A stretch of DNA of 64,000 bases from JAMXLO01 sp963812475 (GTDB lineage: Bacteria > Pseudomonadota > Alphaproteobacteria > Acetobacterales > Acetobacteraceae): positions 1-64,000 of the forward strand of contig CAWEVI010000028.1 in the NCBI GenBank assembly GCA_963812475.1, given 5' to 3'. Made by a program: the position numbers and the translations under genes. The notes under the pieces were generated by a model. It had not been told where the DNA came from and searched no databases. It saw nothing but the letters and a program-made list of their open reading frames with translations. This document shows, in pieces, positions 1 to 7,731 of this stretch (positions are counted from its first letter, which is position 1; each line of letters starts with the position of its first letter).

Positions 1-920
1 GCTCCAGTGGTCGCGGATGGCCTTGGCGCATTGAGCGGCTGGCAGCACGGCGTCGCTGACGAACAACGCAGTTTCGCTGGTTGAGCGCCACAACCCAGTG
101 ATTGCAAAGCGAGTGAGAATGTCGCGATTGACGCGGATGACTGCGCTAATATGGCCGTCCCACTCGGTGCCGGCCAAGCTGTTACCCGGCGCGAATACCT
201 CGACCATGCGGGTTTCGTCGCGGGATCGACACCTCTTGTCGGTGGTTTGGTTTATATCGAGCGGCGCGACTTTGTTGCACAGCTCGGCGACAGCGTGATG
301 CAGGGCGGGCTGGTTGGCTTTGACTTGAGCGATCAGATGGACACTACCGGCAGCGGCATGCTCGAATGCTTTTTTTGACAGTGCATAGCGTCGACGGTCA
401 CCACCGCGTCACTCAGCGGAAGTGAGCCGAGCAGGGTCTGCACGGCTGGGATCTCATTGGATTTCTCATCACAATCAAGATGCGCCAGCACCAGAGCCGT
501 GTCAGAAGCGAAGGCGCTGAGCATGTGCGCTGCGCGCCGATCAAGGAAGTTGTCGAAGCTGCGCCGCAAGGTCTTGCCATCGATCGCCACATGACGCCGA
601 CCTTGGATTTCGGCAGCATCATTCAAGATGGCGGCATGGCGTCGGAACACAGCCTCGACCGAGGCAGGGTCAAGCTGTCGCAGAATACCGCGGATCGTCG
701 TGTAGGCTGGCGCTTTCCGCCACTTCACGCCGAACGCATCGCGCAGTTGAGCAAGATGAACATCAATGAAGCTGTGGATCGCCCGGTAGGAGTTGGCGCC
801 AGCGACGATCGCCAGGATCGCGAACAGCACGACCTCCGGCAATCGATACAGCTTTCCCTCTGCCCGCCTCGGATCTTTGATTTCGGCCAGCAAGTCCACA
901 AATGGACTGAACGACGCCAT
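1..920 (-). pseudogene. ISAs1-family DDE transposase, reading frame split at an A7 run
   Basis: The start at 920 gives the ISAs1 N-terminal region (DPRRAEGKLYRLPEVV), followed by the helix-rich domain and the DDE core (HVAIDGKTLRRS, then VTVDAMHCQKK). In the zero frame translation stops at 333, soon after HCQKK. In the -1 frame the protein continues without a stop to the window edge as AFEHAAAGSVHLIAQVKANQ and on to RSRDETRMVEVFAP, which is the normal continuation of this family. The switch lies exactly at the heptamer A AAA AAG (375-369 on the minus strand). This is either decay or programmed -1 frameshifting. The C-terminus lies outside the window. Confidence 0.8.
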
Positions 921-1063
921 GGCAACCGGTCCGCAACTGTGAAGGTTGCCAGCCAAAGAGTCAGATGGCGCCGCGTCGTGGGAACCACCAATTCGCGATC
1001 ACTGGGCGGTTTGCGTCGGTGTGTGGCATTTCAAACTCACCCGGCCCATGCCACCAAAGAAGA

Positions 1064-1081
1064 GAGCGTTGAACAGCCCTG
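1064..1081 (-). repeat. Terminal inverted repeat of the ISAs1-family element
   Basis: On the minus strand the bases from 1081 read CAGGGCTGTTCAACGCTC, the family-typical end. It sits 5' of the transposase start. Its partner is not in the window. Confidence 0.65.
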
Positions 1082-1189
1082 GGTGTTGATGGCCTTCGCA
1101 ACGGTCGCTTTCGGACCCCATTGGAACAGTCCTAGTAGGGCTGTGCTGGGCTGTCACTACGCATGCCCATACACAAGGGAAGGTTGAGA

Positions 1190-1738
1190 ATGGACGACTA
1201 CGAAGCTCCTCGCCTCCGGCTGGACGGCAGATTTTACATGACCCCCGACGGGCACACTCGATTGAAGGATGAGCTGGCCCAGTTGATGAGGGTTGAGCGC
1301 CCACGTGTAGTCGAGATCGTCTCCTGGGCCGCGGGCAACGGAGATCGAAGCGAGAATGCGGATTATCAATATGGCAAGCGCCGCCTCGGCGAGATCGACC
1401 GGAGGGCACATTTTTTAGCTAGGCGGCTGGAGAACGCCCATCTGGTCGATCCATTGCGGCAACTCATTCGGGACCGCGTATTCTTTGGTGCGACAGTAAA
1501 TTTTGCCGACGGATCTGGGGCCGAGCGAACGGTGACGATCGTGGGGGCAGATGAGGCCGACATGGGTGCAGGAAAAGTCAGCCTGATGTCGCCTGTAGCA
1601 ACGGCGCTGATCCTGGCACAGGCCCGCGTGGGAGACGAAGTCGCGGTGCACACACCCAGGGGAGTGGAGACCATCGAGGTGTTGTCCGTCAGTTATCCAA
1701 GCTCGGAGTGCAACTGCTCGCCCCCCGCTGTAGTCTAA
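1190..1738 (+). CDS. greB: Transcript cleavage/elongation factor GreB
   Basis: A protein of 182 residues from ATG 1190, chosen over the upstream in-frame ATG at 1163 because AAGGGAAGG lies just before it. It has the GreA/GreB layout: an N-terminal coiled coil with the family signature around GNGDRSENADYQYGKRR and EIDRRAHFL, then a C-terminal FKBP-like domain (VGDEVAVHTPRGVETIEVLSV). The Tyr-containing YQYGKRR with following EIDRR is GreB-like rather than GreA-like. Known role: it binds the secondary channel of RNA polymerase and stimulates cleavage of backtracked RNA. Its last codons overlap the stop codon of the convergent integrase gene. The C-terminal tail (SSECNCSPPAVV) is unusual and may be altered by that junction. 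Confidence 0.88.
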   Translation: MDDYEAPRLRLDGRFYMTPDGHTRLKDELAQLMRVERPRVVEIVSWAAGNGDRSENADYQYGKRRLGEIDRRAHFLARRLENAHLVDPLRQLIRDRVFFGATVNFADGSGAERTVTIVGADEADMGAGKVSLMSPVATALILAQARVGDEVAVHTPRGVETIEVLSVSYPSSECNCSPPAVV

Positions 1739-3036
1739 CGCCCGACAATTGCTCCGAGGGACTGTTGGGCCTCGACACGCCGCGCCTGGTCTATCAGCTG
1801 CACAACCTCCAACTGCGGCGGGACGCACTGCTCGGCCCATGCGTCCATCAGCAAACGCCTTTTCTCCAGTAAGTCAGACCGCGCGTACGCCGCCTCGGCC
1901 TTGTCCTTGATCGTATGGGCCAGCGCTGCCTCGACCACCTCTCGACCCTCGGGGCGCGTTTCGCCCGCCCAATCGCGAAACGTGGATCGGAACCCATGCG
2001 GCACTACTGCCCGGCCCTCTGCGTCCCGCCAGCGGGGCAACGCGCCGTCTTCGACGCCCTCATTCATCCGTCGCACCACCTCCGACAACGCCATGTCGGA
2101 CAGCGGCTTACCTTGCCGGCCGCCAGGAAACACCAGATCGTCGAACCGCTTCATCAGCGGCCGGACCTCGGCCAACGCTGTCAACGCCGCGGGCGACAAT
2201 GCAACGCGGTGCAGGCGGCCCGCCTTCATTCGATCGCCGGGCACAACCCAGACCTTCGCGTCCAGGTCCACCTCCCGCCAGCGCATCCCGCGCACCTCGC
2301 CCGTCCGGGCCGCCGTTAGGATCACGAAGCGAAGCGCATGTGCCGAGATTCCATCGCGCTCGGTCAGAGCCGCCATGAATGCGCCTACCTCCTGCCAGGC
2401 GAGCGCGGGTCGATGCCGGACCCGCTTGACCTTCCGCGGCTGCGGCAGTTCCCCGGCAAGATGGCCCTTCCATCGCGCCGGGTTCTCGCCCGTTCGCCAC
2501 CCTTTCACGCGGGCAGCGTCGAGTACCGCCTCGATGCGCTGGCGCAGCCGAGAGGCAGTCTCCGGTATCCGTTCCCAGATGAGGCGCAGCACTCGCAGCA
2601 CGTCGTCGGTTTCGATCGCGGCCACCGGCATGTCGCCGATCACCGGGAATGCATGCACCTCCAGCGTCGCCAGCCATTGCGCCGAGTGCTTCGAGTTGCG
2701 CCAACCCGCCTGCTTGCTCTGCACCAACGCGATTGCGGCGGCCTTGAAGGTCCGCTGTGCGGCCTCTGCCTCTGCCCGTGCGCGCGCCGCTCGCTCATCC
2801 TGACGGGCCACAATCGGATCATTGCCGGCCAGCAGTTTGGCGCGTGCCTCTCTCGCAAGCATCCGGGCTTTCGCGAGCGGAACCCCGTCGGGCAACTCCC
2901 CGACTGCGCCCAGTCCCATTTCCCGTGCCCTTCCGCGCAGCGTGTAGCGGAACAACCAGGACTTGGTGTCGGCTGGCGCGATCTGTAAATAGAGGCCGTC
3001 ACCGTCGCCGAATCGCACGGGCCGAGGTCTTGTCAC
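1735..3036 (-). CDS. Tyrosine recombinase (integrase) with DUF4102-type arm-binding domain; N-terminus probably frameshifted
   Basis: A P4-like integrase. The arm-binding domain (RFGDGDGLYLQIAP, KSWLFRYTLRGR) comes first, then a SAM-like core-binding domain, then the catalytic domain with Arg in LTAARTGEVRGMRW, the H-x-x-R box HGFRSTFRDWA, His in ALAHTIKDK and the nucleophile Tyr in AAYARSD. The readable frame opens only at GTG 3036. A better family N-terminus (GKLSAVTVKALRFPG) is found in another frame from GTG 3082, so a short insertion or frameshift lies near 3015-3040. Site-specific integration of a genomic island or prophage is the expected role. Three direct repeats lie just upstream. 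The stop codon overlaps that of greB. Confidence 0.85.
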   Translation of the reverse strand: MTRPRPVRFGDGDGLYLQIAPADTKSWLFRYTLRGRAREMGLGAVGELPDGVPLAKARMLAREARAKLLAGNDPIVARQDERAARARAEAEAAQRTFKAAAIALVQSKQAGWRNSKHSAQWLATLEVHAFPVIGDMPVAAIETDDVLRVLRLIWERIPETASRLRQRIEAVLDAARVKGWRTGENPARWKGHLAGELPQPRKVKRVRHRPALAWQEVGAFMAALTERDGISAHALRFVILTAARTGEVRGMRWREVDLDAKVWVVPGDRMKAGRLHRVALSPAALTALAEVRPLMKRFDDLVFPGGRQGKPLSDMALSEVVRRMNEGVEDGALPRWRDAEGRAVVPHGFRSTFRDWAGETRPEGREVVEAALAHTIKDKAEAAYARSDLLEKRRLLMDAWAEQCVPPQLEVVQLIDQARRVEAQQSLGAIVGR

Positions 3037-3086
3037 CTGGGAACCGGAGGGCCTTGACTGTCACTGCCGAGAGCTTGCCCACCCAG

Positions 3087-3125
3087 TCCTACCCCCAAGA
3101 GTCCTACCCCCAATCCTACCCCCAA
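3087..3125. repeat. Three exact 12-bp direct repeats upstream of the integrase
   Basis: The unit TCCTACCCCCAA occurs at 3087-3098, 3102-3113 and 3114-3125. Its position just 5' of the minus-strand integrase suggests integrase arm-type binding sites or part of an attachment site. This is inferred from position only. Confidence 0.7.
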
Positions 3126-3603
3126 GCGCCTCGGAGATGCAGCTGGATCGGCGTAGACTGTCGTGGACGTGATGCAGAAAAAAAGTCATGTCTTTCAAGG
3201 ATTTGACATTCGGCTGGACGCACGTAGATTGATCCAGGGCGGTCATCCCCTCCGCCAACTCGGAACCGAACTCCGAACCCCGAGCGTAGCCGATCACAGC
3301 CTGAAGCGGCGGCGGCCGTTTTGGGCACCGCCATCGTCGTCGCGCACGCGTCCAGACCCTGGCGGGTTGTCGCCGGCAAATGCAGCGAGCGGAATGGAAC
3401 GGGAACGTTGCCAATCCAGCGCCACCGGGGCAACCAGCGGCCGGCCGTCGCCGCATCAATGGTTTCACCTGTTCGGCAGAATCGGCTATGATGCCGCCGA
3501 TCGGATCGATGAACCGCCCGCCTTCCACGGCGTTCAACATTTGGCCGCCGCCGACGGAATGCGAGGGCGGGCGAGATCACCGGATAGGAGCGGCAGAGAT
3601 ACC
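3126..3603. other. Intergenic stretch without a supported gene
   Basis: Both strands contain only open frames that resemble no family and lack credible starts. A TTGACA box at 3203-3208 has no convincing -10 at the usual distance. Nothing further could be supported. Confidence 0.5.
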
Positions 3604-4167
3604 ATGATCCGTCGTCTGATGTTCGCCGCCGCCGCGTTTTGCACCCTGTCTGCCGCACAGGCGGCGAATCTGGACGGGGTGTCGCTGCCCGACGTGCGGG
3701 TGACGAATGGCACGCAGATGCGGCTCAACGGCATCGGGCTGCGCACCTACTCCATCCTTGGCATCCGCGTTTATATCGCCGGTCTGTATCTGGAACGGCA
3801 GAACGCCGACGCCAACATGATCCTGCGCTCGCCGGAAATGAAGCTCCTCGACATCCGGTTTCTCCGTGATGTGGACGCCGAGGATGCGCGCAAGGCGTGG
3901 CGGGACGGCTTCGAACAGAATTGCAGGCCGCCCTGCTACCTGGATCCTCACGACGTGCAGCGGTTCCTTGCCGCGGTTCCGTCGATGCATAGGGGCGATG
4001 AATCAACACTGTTGTTCACCTCAAAGGGCGTCCGCCTGACGCTCAACGGGCAGCCGGTGGGTGACATCTCGGACCCCCACTTCGCCGAGACGATTCTCGC
4101 CACCTTCATTGGCCCTGAGCCGCCGACGCCCCGCTTGAAGCGCGAACTGCTCGGCTTCCGGGACTGA
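3604..4167 (+). CDS. Secreted chalcone-isomerase-like domain protein
   Basis: 187 residues from ATG 3604. A signal peptide (MIRRLMFAAAAFCTLSAAQA) is followed by a domain with the hallmarks of the bacterial chalcone isomerase-like family: LNGIGLRTYSILGIRVYIAGLYLE, then VLD-type core LLDIRFLRDVDAEDARKAW and a C-terminal DISDPHFAETILATFIGP. These periplasmic proteins share the plant chalcone isomerase fold but have no established enzymatic role. A longer in-frame opening upstream is rejected because only this ATG yields a clean signal peptide. Confidence 0.8.
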   Translation: MIRRLMFAAAAFCTLSAAQAANLDGVSLPDVRVTNGTQMRLNGIGLRTYSILGIRVYIAGLYLERQNADANMILRSPEMKLLDIRFLRDVDAEDARKAWRDGFEQNCRPPCYLDPHDVQRFLAAVPSMHRGDESTLLFTSKGVRLTLNGQPVGDISDPHFAETILATFIGPEPPTPRLKRELLGFRD

Positions 4168-4190
4168 CGCTGGCGTTCTGCTGGAACTCC

Positions 4191-4220
4191 GGAGCTGCCA
4201 GGAGCAACCGATGCAGCTCC
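4191..4220. terminator. Hairpin between convergent genes
   Basis: GGAGCTGC (4191-4198) is perfectly complementary to GCAGCTCC (4213-4220), giving an 8-bp stem with a 14-base loop between two convergent genes. There is no T-run on either side, so terminator function is tentative. Confidence 0.35.
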
Positions 4221-4226
4221 GAACGC

Positions 4227-4937
4227 TCAGACCCTGCGATAGAATTTGTAGAACGCGGGGCGGACGCCGTCGATCTCGACGAGTTGCATGGTCTTGATCC
4301 AGCTGGGCGCGAATGTCCTCACCTGAAGCGGCGGGACCAGTTCCAATCCGCCGCCGACATCGAAACCACCCGTCGCATCACCCTCCTTCGGCATCGATCG
4401 CGGCGAATAGAAGTGCGTCGCGCCCTTGGTGATGTCGACACGCTGGCCGGCGAGCAACTGGCGCGCCAGGGCGATGAGTTCCGCGGTGGGCGCCTGGTTG
4501 TGCGCGTAGGCGCTCCACACCTGATCCACCGCCGTTTTTCCGAACATCTTCAGCCGGTTCACCACCGTAAAGCCCACCGACGCGCGTTCGGGATCATTGC
4601 CGATCGAGGCTTCCGACATCAGCACGGTGGCGAGGTTCGTGATGTTCACGTCGGATCCGAGTCCGACGTTGACCGTCAGCGCATGTCCGGTGCCTGGGGC
4701 CATGTGGGGGCTGTCATCGATTTGCGATGGGACGGGCGTATCTTGTGCGTCGTCATCGTCGTCGTTGCCGCCGATGATGTTCCATTCGGTGGTCAGTATG
4801 TAGTTGACCGGATCGGACGCATCGATGGTGCTGCGGATCGCGCCCGCCTGGATGCGGAGGTCCCGCTGCGCCTGGACCTGCAACAGGGTGAATACGGACT
4901 TGGCGATAAGTTCGGTGGTGGTTGTCGTTGCCGGCAT
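4227..4937 (-). CDS. SleB-like cell wall hydrolase
   Basis: 236 residues. The central part matches the SleB/Hydrolase_2 pattern: a Glu in LATVLMSEASIGNDPERAS, then VGFTVVNRLKMFG, and the conserved KGATHFYSPRSMP near the C-terminal third. SleB-type enzymes are peptidoglycan lytic transglycosylases whose catalytic Glu lies in the first motif. No signal peptide is visible (the N-terminus is a Thr run). An Asp run (GGNDDDDDAQD) precedes the domain and could bind divalent cations or act as a linker. It starts 40 bases after the lipoprotein gene on the same strand, so the two are probably co-transcribed and may act together at the envelope. Confidence 0.65.
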   Translation of the reverse strand: MPATTTTTELIAKSVFTLLQVQAQRDLRIQAGAIRSTIDASDPVNYILTTEWNIIGGNDDDDDAQDTPVPSQIDDSPHMAPGTGHALTVNVGLGSDVNITNLATVLMSEASIGNDPERASVGFTVVNRLKMFGKTAVDQVWSAYAHNQAPTAELIALARQLLAGQRVDITKGATHFYSPRSMPKEGDATGGFDVGGGLELVPPLQVRTFAPSWIKTMQLVEIDGVRPAFYKFYRRV

Positions 4938-4976
4938 TCTGACCTCCCGTTGGCTCAGACATTCAGAGTGAATCCG

Positions 4977-6677
4977 TCAATGCGGGACGCTCGCGAGCGC
5001 GCGCGTCCATTCCGCTTCGAACACCGGTGTCCTGTTCTCGAGCACAATCCACTTGGACAGGACCGGCTTGGCATTTCTCTCGTTCAAGGCCGCAAGCGAC
5101 GGAACGTCGGCCTGCAAGGCCTCGCGTAGGGCCGGCGGCCGATCCGCCAATCCGGGATACATCGCCTGCGCGACTGCCAGCGCCGGTCCTGGCTTGAGCG
5201 CGAAGATCTCCTGCTGGAGCGCGCTGCTATAGCTGGCCTGATGGGTCTGGACCTCCAGCGCGCTCACCCATTGGGCCTGGAACCGGGGCGAGAGTTCGTC
5301 AGATCGCAGCCAGGCGATCAGGAAGGGTTTCGCGTTATCCGCGCTCAGGCTTGCTTCCGACCCGACCAGCGTGCGCATGCGCCGCTGCAGGTCGTCCGAT
5401 CGATCCGCCAGCCTCGGATACATCGCCTGCGCCGTTCCCAGTGCATCCTGCGGGGAGAGGGCCAGAATCTGCTTCTCCAGTGGCGATTGGGGTTGCTGTG
5501 CGGCTGCGGGCGTTGGCGTGGTCTTGGGCGCATGCGTCGGCGCCGGCGCCGGCGCGGCCCCAGTGGCGACGGCAGAACCGGCTGTGCCTGATGCCTGCGC
5601 CCCGGCCGCGTCGAGAGCGTCGGCCCATTCCTGCTCGAATGCCGGGGTCGGGTCCTCGAGAACGATCCAAGCCTGGAGGAATGCCTTGGCCTGAGCGCCC
5701 GTGCGGATGCCGGACGGTCCGACCATCGCGCGAAGATTCTGCTGCAGACCCGCGGGCCGTTCAGCGAGACGGCCAGACATCGTCCGTTCGACGATCAGCG
5801 CCTGCGCAGGTGTCAGCGCGGCCACCCTGCTGCGCAGGTCCGCCGAACTGAAGGTACGCCGCACGATCGAGGGCAGCGTCGGCCCGGTCGCGGGCTGGGT
5901 GCGGGCTGAAAGCTGTCCGTTGGCGTCCGCCGTCGTCTGGGCCAGCAGCTTGCCGACATTCGCTTCGATGATGACCGGCGTGCAGTAGCGGATGTATTCG
6001 TTGAGCCGATTGCCGACCGCGATCGGGTTCTGGATGTTGACCCATTCCGGATTGGCGCCCGTCTCCTGTCCGCGGAATATGTCGCGCTGCGCGTTCATCA
6101 CGCTGACCACCGACGCCGGTGGCAGTTGATACAGCACCGAGTTCAAGGTCGTGTCGAACAGCGACGCCGCCAGCCCGAACGCGACGCCGACGATACCGAT
6201 CGCCTTTTGCGCGGCCAGCGCGAGCCCCATTATTCCGACCGTCGCCGATTGCAGCGCATTGAGGTTGGCGAGCGTGGCCCGACAATTCTTGTCGAGTGCG
6301 TACAGCGCCGACTGGTACTGCGCGCAGATCAGGTCGATGTTTTTTTCCCCCGCCTGCGCGACCTCGATCCAACGGTTGCGCTCGACGCCGACGAGCGCGG
6401 CCTGCTGCTGGTCGAGGTCGTTGGTGAAGGCAGGATACGTCCGTGTGTCCGGATCCATTTGCAGGACACCCGCCTGGAAGGCAAAGAAGTAGATCAGGGG
6501 GACCTGTTGGCGCAGTTGCGATGCGGCATCGCTCGCGTTGAACCGGCTCTGCGCGCCAAACTCGAGGAGCCGCGTATCGCTGTCGAAATTGCCCACAACG
6601 CTCATGGGAGAGGTGGTGCAGGCGGACAGCCAGCACATCGTTACGGCGACCGCCGCTCGGCTCAAGACGCTGGGCAT
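4977..6677 (-). CDS. Lipoprotein of unknown function with three C-terminal repeats
   Basis: 566 residues. A type II signal peptide ends in the lipobox LSAC (Cys about residue 20). The middle has a hydrophobic, Ala/Gly-rich helix region (VGIMGLALAAQKAIGIVGVAF). The C-terminal half holds three related units of roughly 80-110 residues. Each runs from a segment like LTPAQALIVERTMSGRLAER, LSPQDALGTAQAMYPRLADR or LKPGPALAVAQAMYPGLADR to a segment like AKAFLQAWIVLEDPTPAFEQ. A Pro/Ala/Thr-rich linker separates units one and two. I do not recognise the family. It is probably an envelope-anchored helical-repeat protein, and its partner gene is the SleB-like hydrolase downstream. Confidence 0.7.
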   Translation of the reverse strand: MPSVLSRAAVAVTMCWLSACTTSPMSVVGNFDSDTRLLEFGAQSRFNASDAASQLRQQVPLIYFFAFQAGVLQMDPDTRTYPAFTNDLDQQQAALVGVERNRWIEVAQAGEKNIDLICAQYQSALYALDKNCRATLANLNALQSATVGIMGLALAAQKAIGIVGVAFGLAASLFDTTLNSVLYQLPPASVVSVMNAQRDIFRGQETGANPEWVNIQNPIAVGNRLNEYIRYCTPVIIEANVGKLLAQTTADANGQLSARTQPATGPTLPSIVRRTFSSADLRSRVAALTPAQALIVERTMSGRLAERPAGLQQNLRAMVGPSGIRTGAQAKAFLQAWIVLEDPTPAFEQEWADALDAAGAQASGTAGSAVATGAAPAPAPTHAPKTTPTPAAAQQPQSPLEKQILALSPQDALGTAQAMYPRLADRSDDLQRRMRTLVGSEASLSADNAKPFLIAWLRSDELSPRFQAQWVSALEVQTHQASYSSALQQEIFALKPGPALAVAQAMYPGLADRPPALREALQADVPSLAALNERNAKPVLSKWIVLENRTPVFEAEWTRALASVPH

Positions 6678-6864
6678 TGTGGCGGCGCTCCCCGATGCTT
6701 ATTGCGCCGGAATATTCCGTGACGCAGCGACCGGCATCAAGATGCACGGAGCGGCGGACGCCAGCCTCTCGTACGCGGTTGCTTCTCGTACGCGATCCGC
6801 CACCTTGCCCTCCCCGGTCGCGCTCCTTCCTTGCTCATCGTGATCGCGCCGATGCGGGGGTGCA

Positions 6865-6940
6865 GTGAGTCAGCTCACAGCCGCCGCACGTGAACACGCT
6901 GCGCTGCGCTCGGGCGTCAGGTCCTGTGAATCATTTCACA
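6865..6940. promoter_or_regulatory. Two palindromic operator-like sites between divergent genes
   Basis: Site A at 6865-6878 is GTGAG-N4-CTCAC. Site B at 6925-6940 is TGTGA-N6-TCACA, which equals the CRP/FNR-family half-site consensus. Their centres are 61 bp apart. They lie about 105 bp upstream of the peroxiredoxin start and about 190 bp upstream of the divergent lipoprotein gene, so either or both genes could be controlled. Binding is inferred from symmetry only. Confidence 0.5.
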
Positions 6941-7044
6941 CCTGAGGCTGCGATCCGTTGCTATGCCGCAGGGCGAAGGTCTGACCGCAGCAGCCATCTG
7001 TCGGGAACTGACCGACGATCTATCAGCAAGCGAGGAGCATCACA

Positions 7045-7704
7045 GTGTCACTGAGGATCAACGCGGAAGCGCCGAACTTCACTGCCGAAACGACCCAGGG
7101 TACGGTCGATTTCCATAGCTGGATCGGCGACGGCTGGGCCATCCTGTTCTCGCACCCCAAGGACTTCACCCCGGTCTGCACCACCGAATTGGGCTACATG
7201 GCAGGACTGAAGCCGGAGTTCGACAAACGCAACACCAAGATCATCGGCCTCAGTGTCGATCCGGTCGAAAATCATGCCAGATGGGCGCAGGACATCGAGG
7301 AAACCCAGGGCCACGCCGTCACCTACCCGATGATCGGCGATACCGAACTCAAGGTGGCGACGGCCTACGACATGCTGCCCGAAGGCGCCGGAACCACCGC
7401 GGAAGGCCGCACCGCAGCGGACAACGCAACGGTGCGTTCGGTCTTCGTCATCGGTCCGGACAAGAAGGTCAAGGCCATGCTGGCCTATCCGATGACCACC
7501 GGCCGCAACTTCGATGAAGTGCTTCGGCTGCTCAATTCCTGCCAGTTGACGGCCAGGCACACGGTTGCGACGCCGGTGAACTGGCAGCCTGGCCAGGATG
7601 TCATCATCCCGCCGGCGGTATCAAATGAGCAGGCCGAGGCGAAGTACCCGAACGGCTGGAAGACCGTAAAGCCCTATCTGCGCGTGGTCGCGCAGCCGAG
7701 CTGA
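7045..7704 (+). CDS. Peroxiredoxin, 1-Cys (Prx6) type
   Basis: 219 residues from GTG 7045, with GAGGAG-like bases (AGCGAGGAGC) upstream. The peroxidatic Cys is in HPKDFTPVCTTELGYMA, Arg is supplied by ATVRSVFVIGPDKKVK, and the extended C-terminal domain typical of Prx6 is present (HTVATPVNWQPGQDVIIPPA). Members reduce H2O2, alkyl hydroperoxides or peroxynitrite in the cytoplasm. A second Cys occurs in LLNSCQLTARH, near the position where some archaeal-type relatives carry an extra Cys, so whether the enzyme works strictly as 1-Cys is open. Two palindromes upstream suggest regulated expression. Confidence 0.9.
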   Translation: MSLRINAEAPNFTAETTQGTVDFHSWIGDGWAILFSHPKDFTPVCTTELGYMAGLKPEFDKRNTKIIGLSVDPVENHARWAQDIEETQGHAVTYPMIGDTELKVATAYDMLPEGAGTTAEGRTAADNATVRSVFVIGPDKKVKAMLAYPMTTGRNFDEVLRLLNSCQLTARHTVATPVNWQPGQDVIIPPAVSNEQAEAKYPNGWKTVKPYLRVVAQPS

Positions 7705-7731
7705 ATCGGGCTTGTCGAGCGAGGTCGTCTC

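Larger units (their letters stand above)
1..1081 (-). mobile_element. ISAs1-family insertion sequence, cut by window edge
   Basis: A minus-strand transposase of the ISAs1 type fills this stretch. About 145 bases upstream of its start lies a terminus (1064-1081) which, read inward on the minus strand, begins CAGGGCTGTTCAACGC, matching the ends typical of the ISAs1 family. The element therefore enters from beyond position 1 and ends near 1081. The other terminal repeat and the target duplication are outside the window, so the target-site duplication cannot be checked. Confidence 0.8.

Noticed and set aside
480..1187. Long + strand open frame over the transposase
   Set aside because: It is antisense to a clear ISAs1 transposase, and its translation matches nothing.
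3061..3540. Minus-strand frame upstream of the integrase
   Set aside because: The end of the frame is made of the 12-bp repeats, there is no recognisable domain and no ribosome site.
7028..7045. Riboswitch or leader before the peroxiredoxin
   Set aside because: No conserved aptamer pattern was visible; only operator-like palindromes can be supported.
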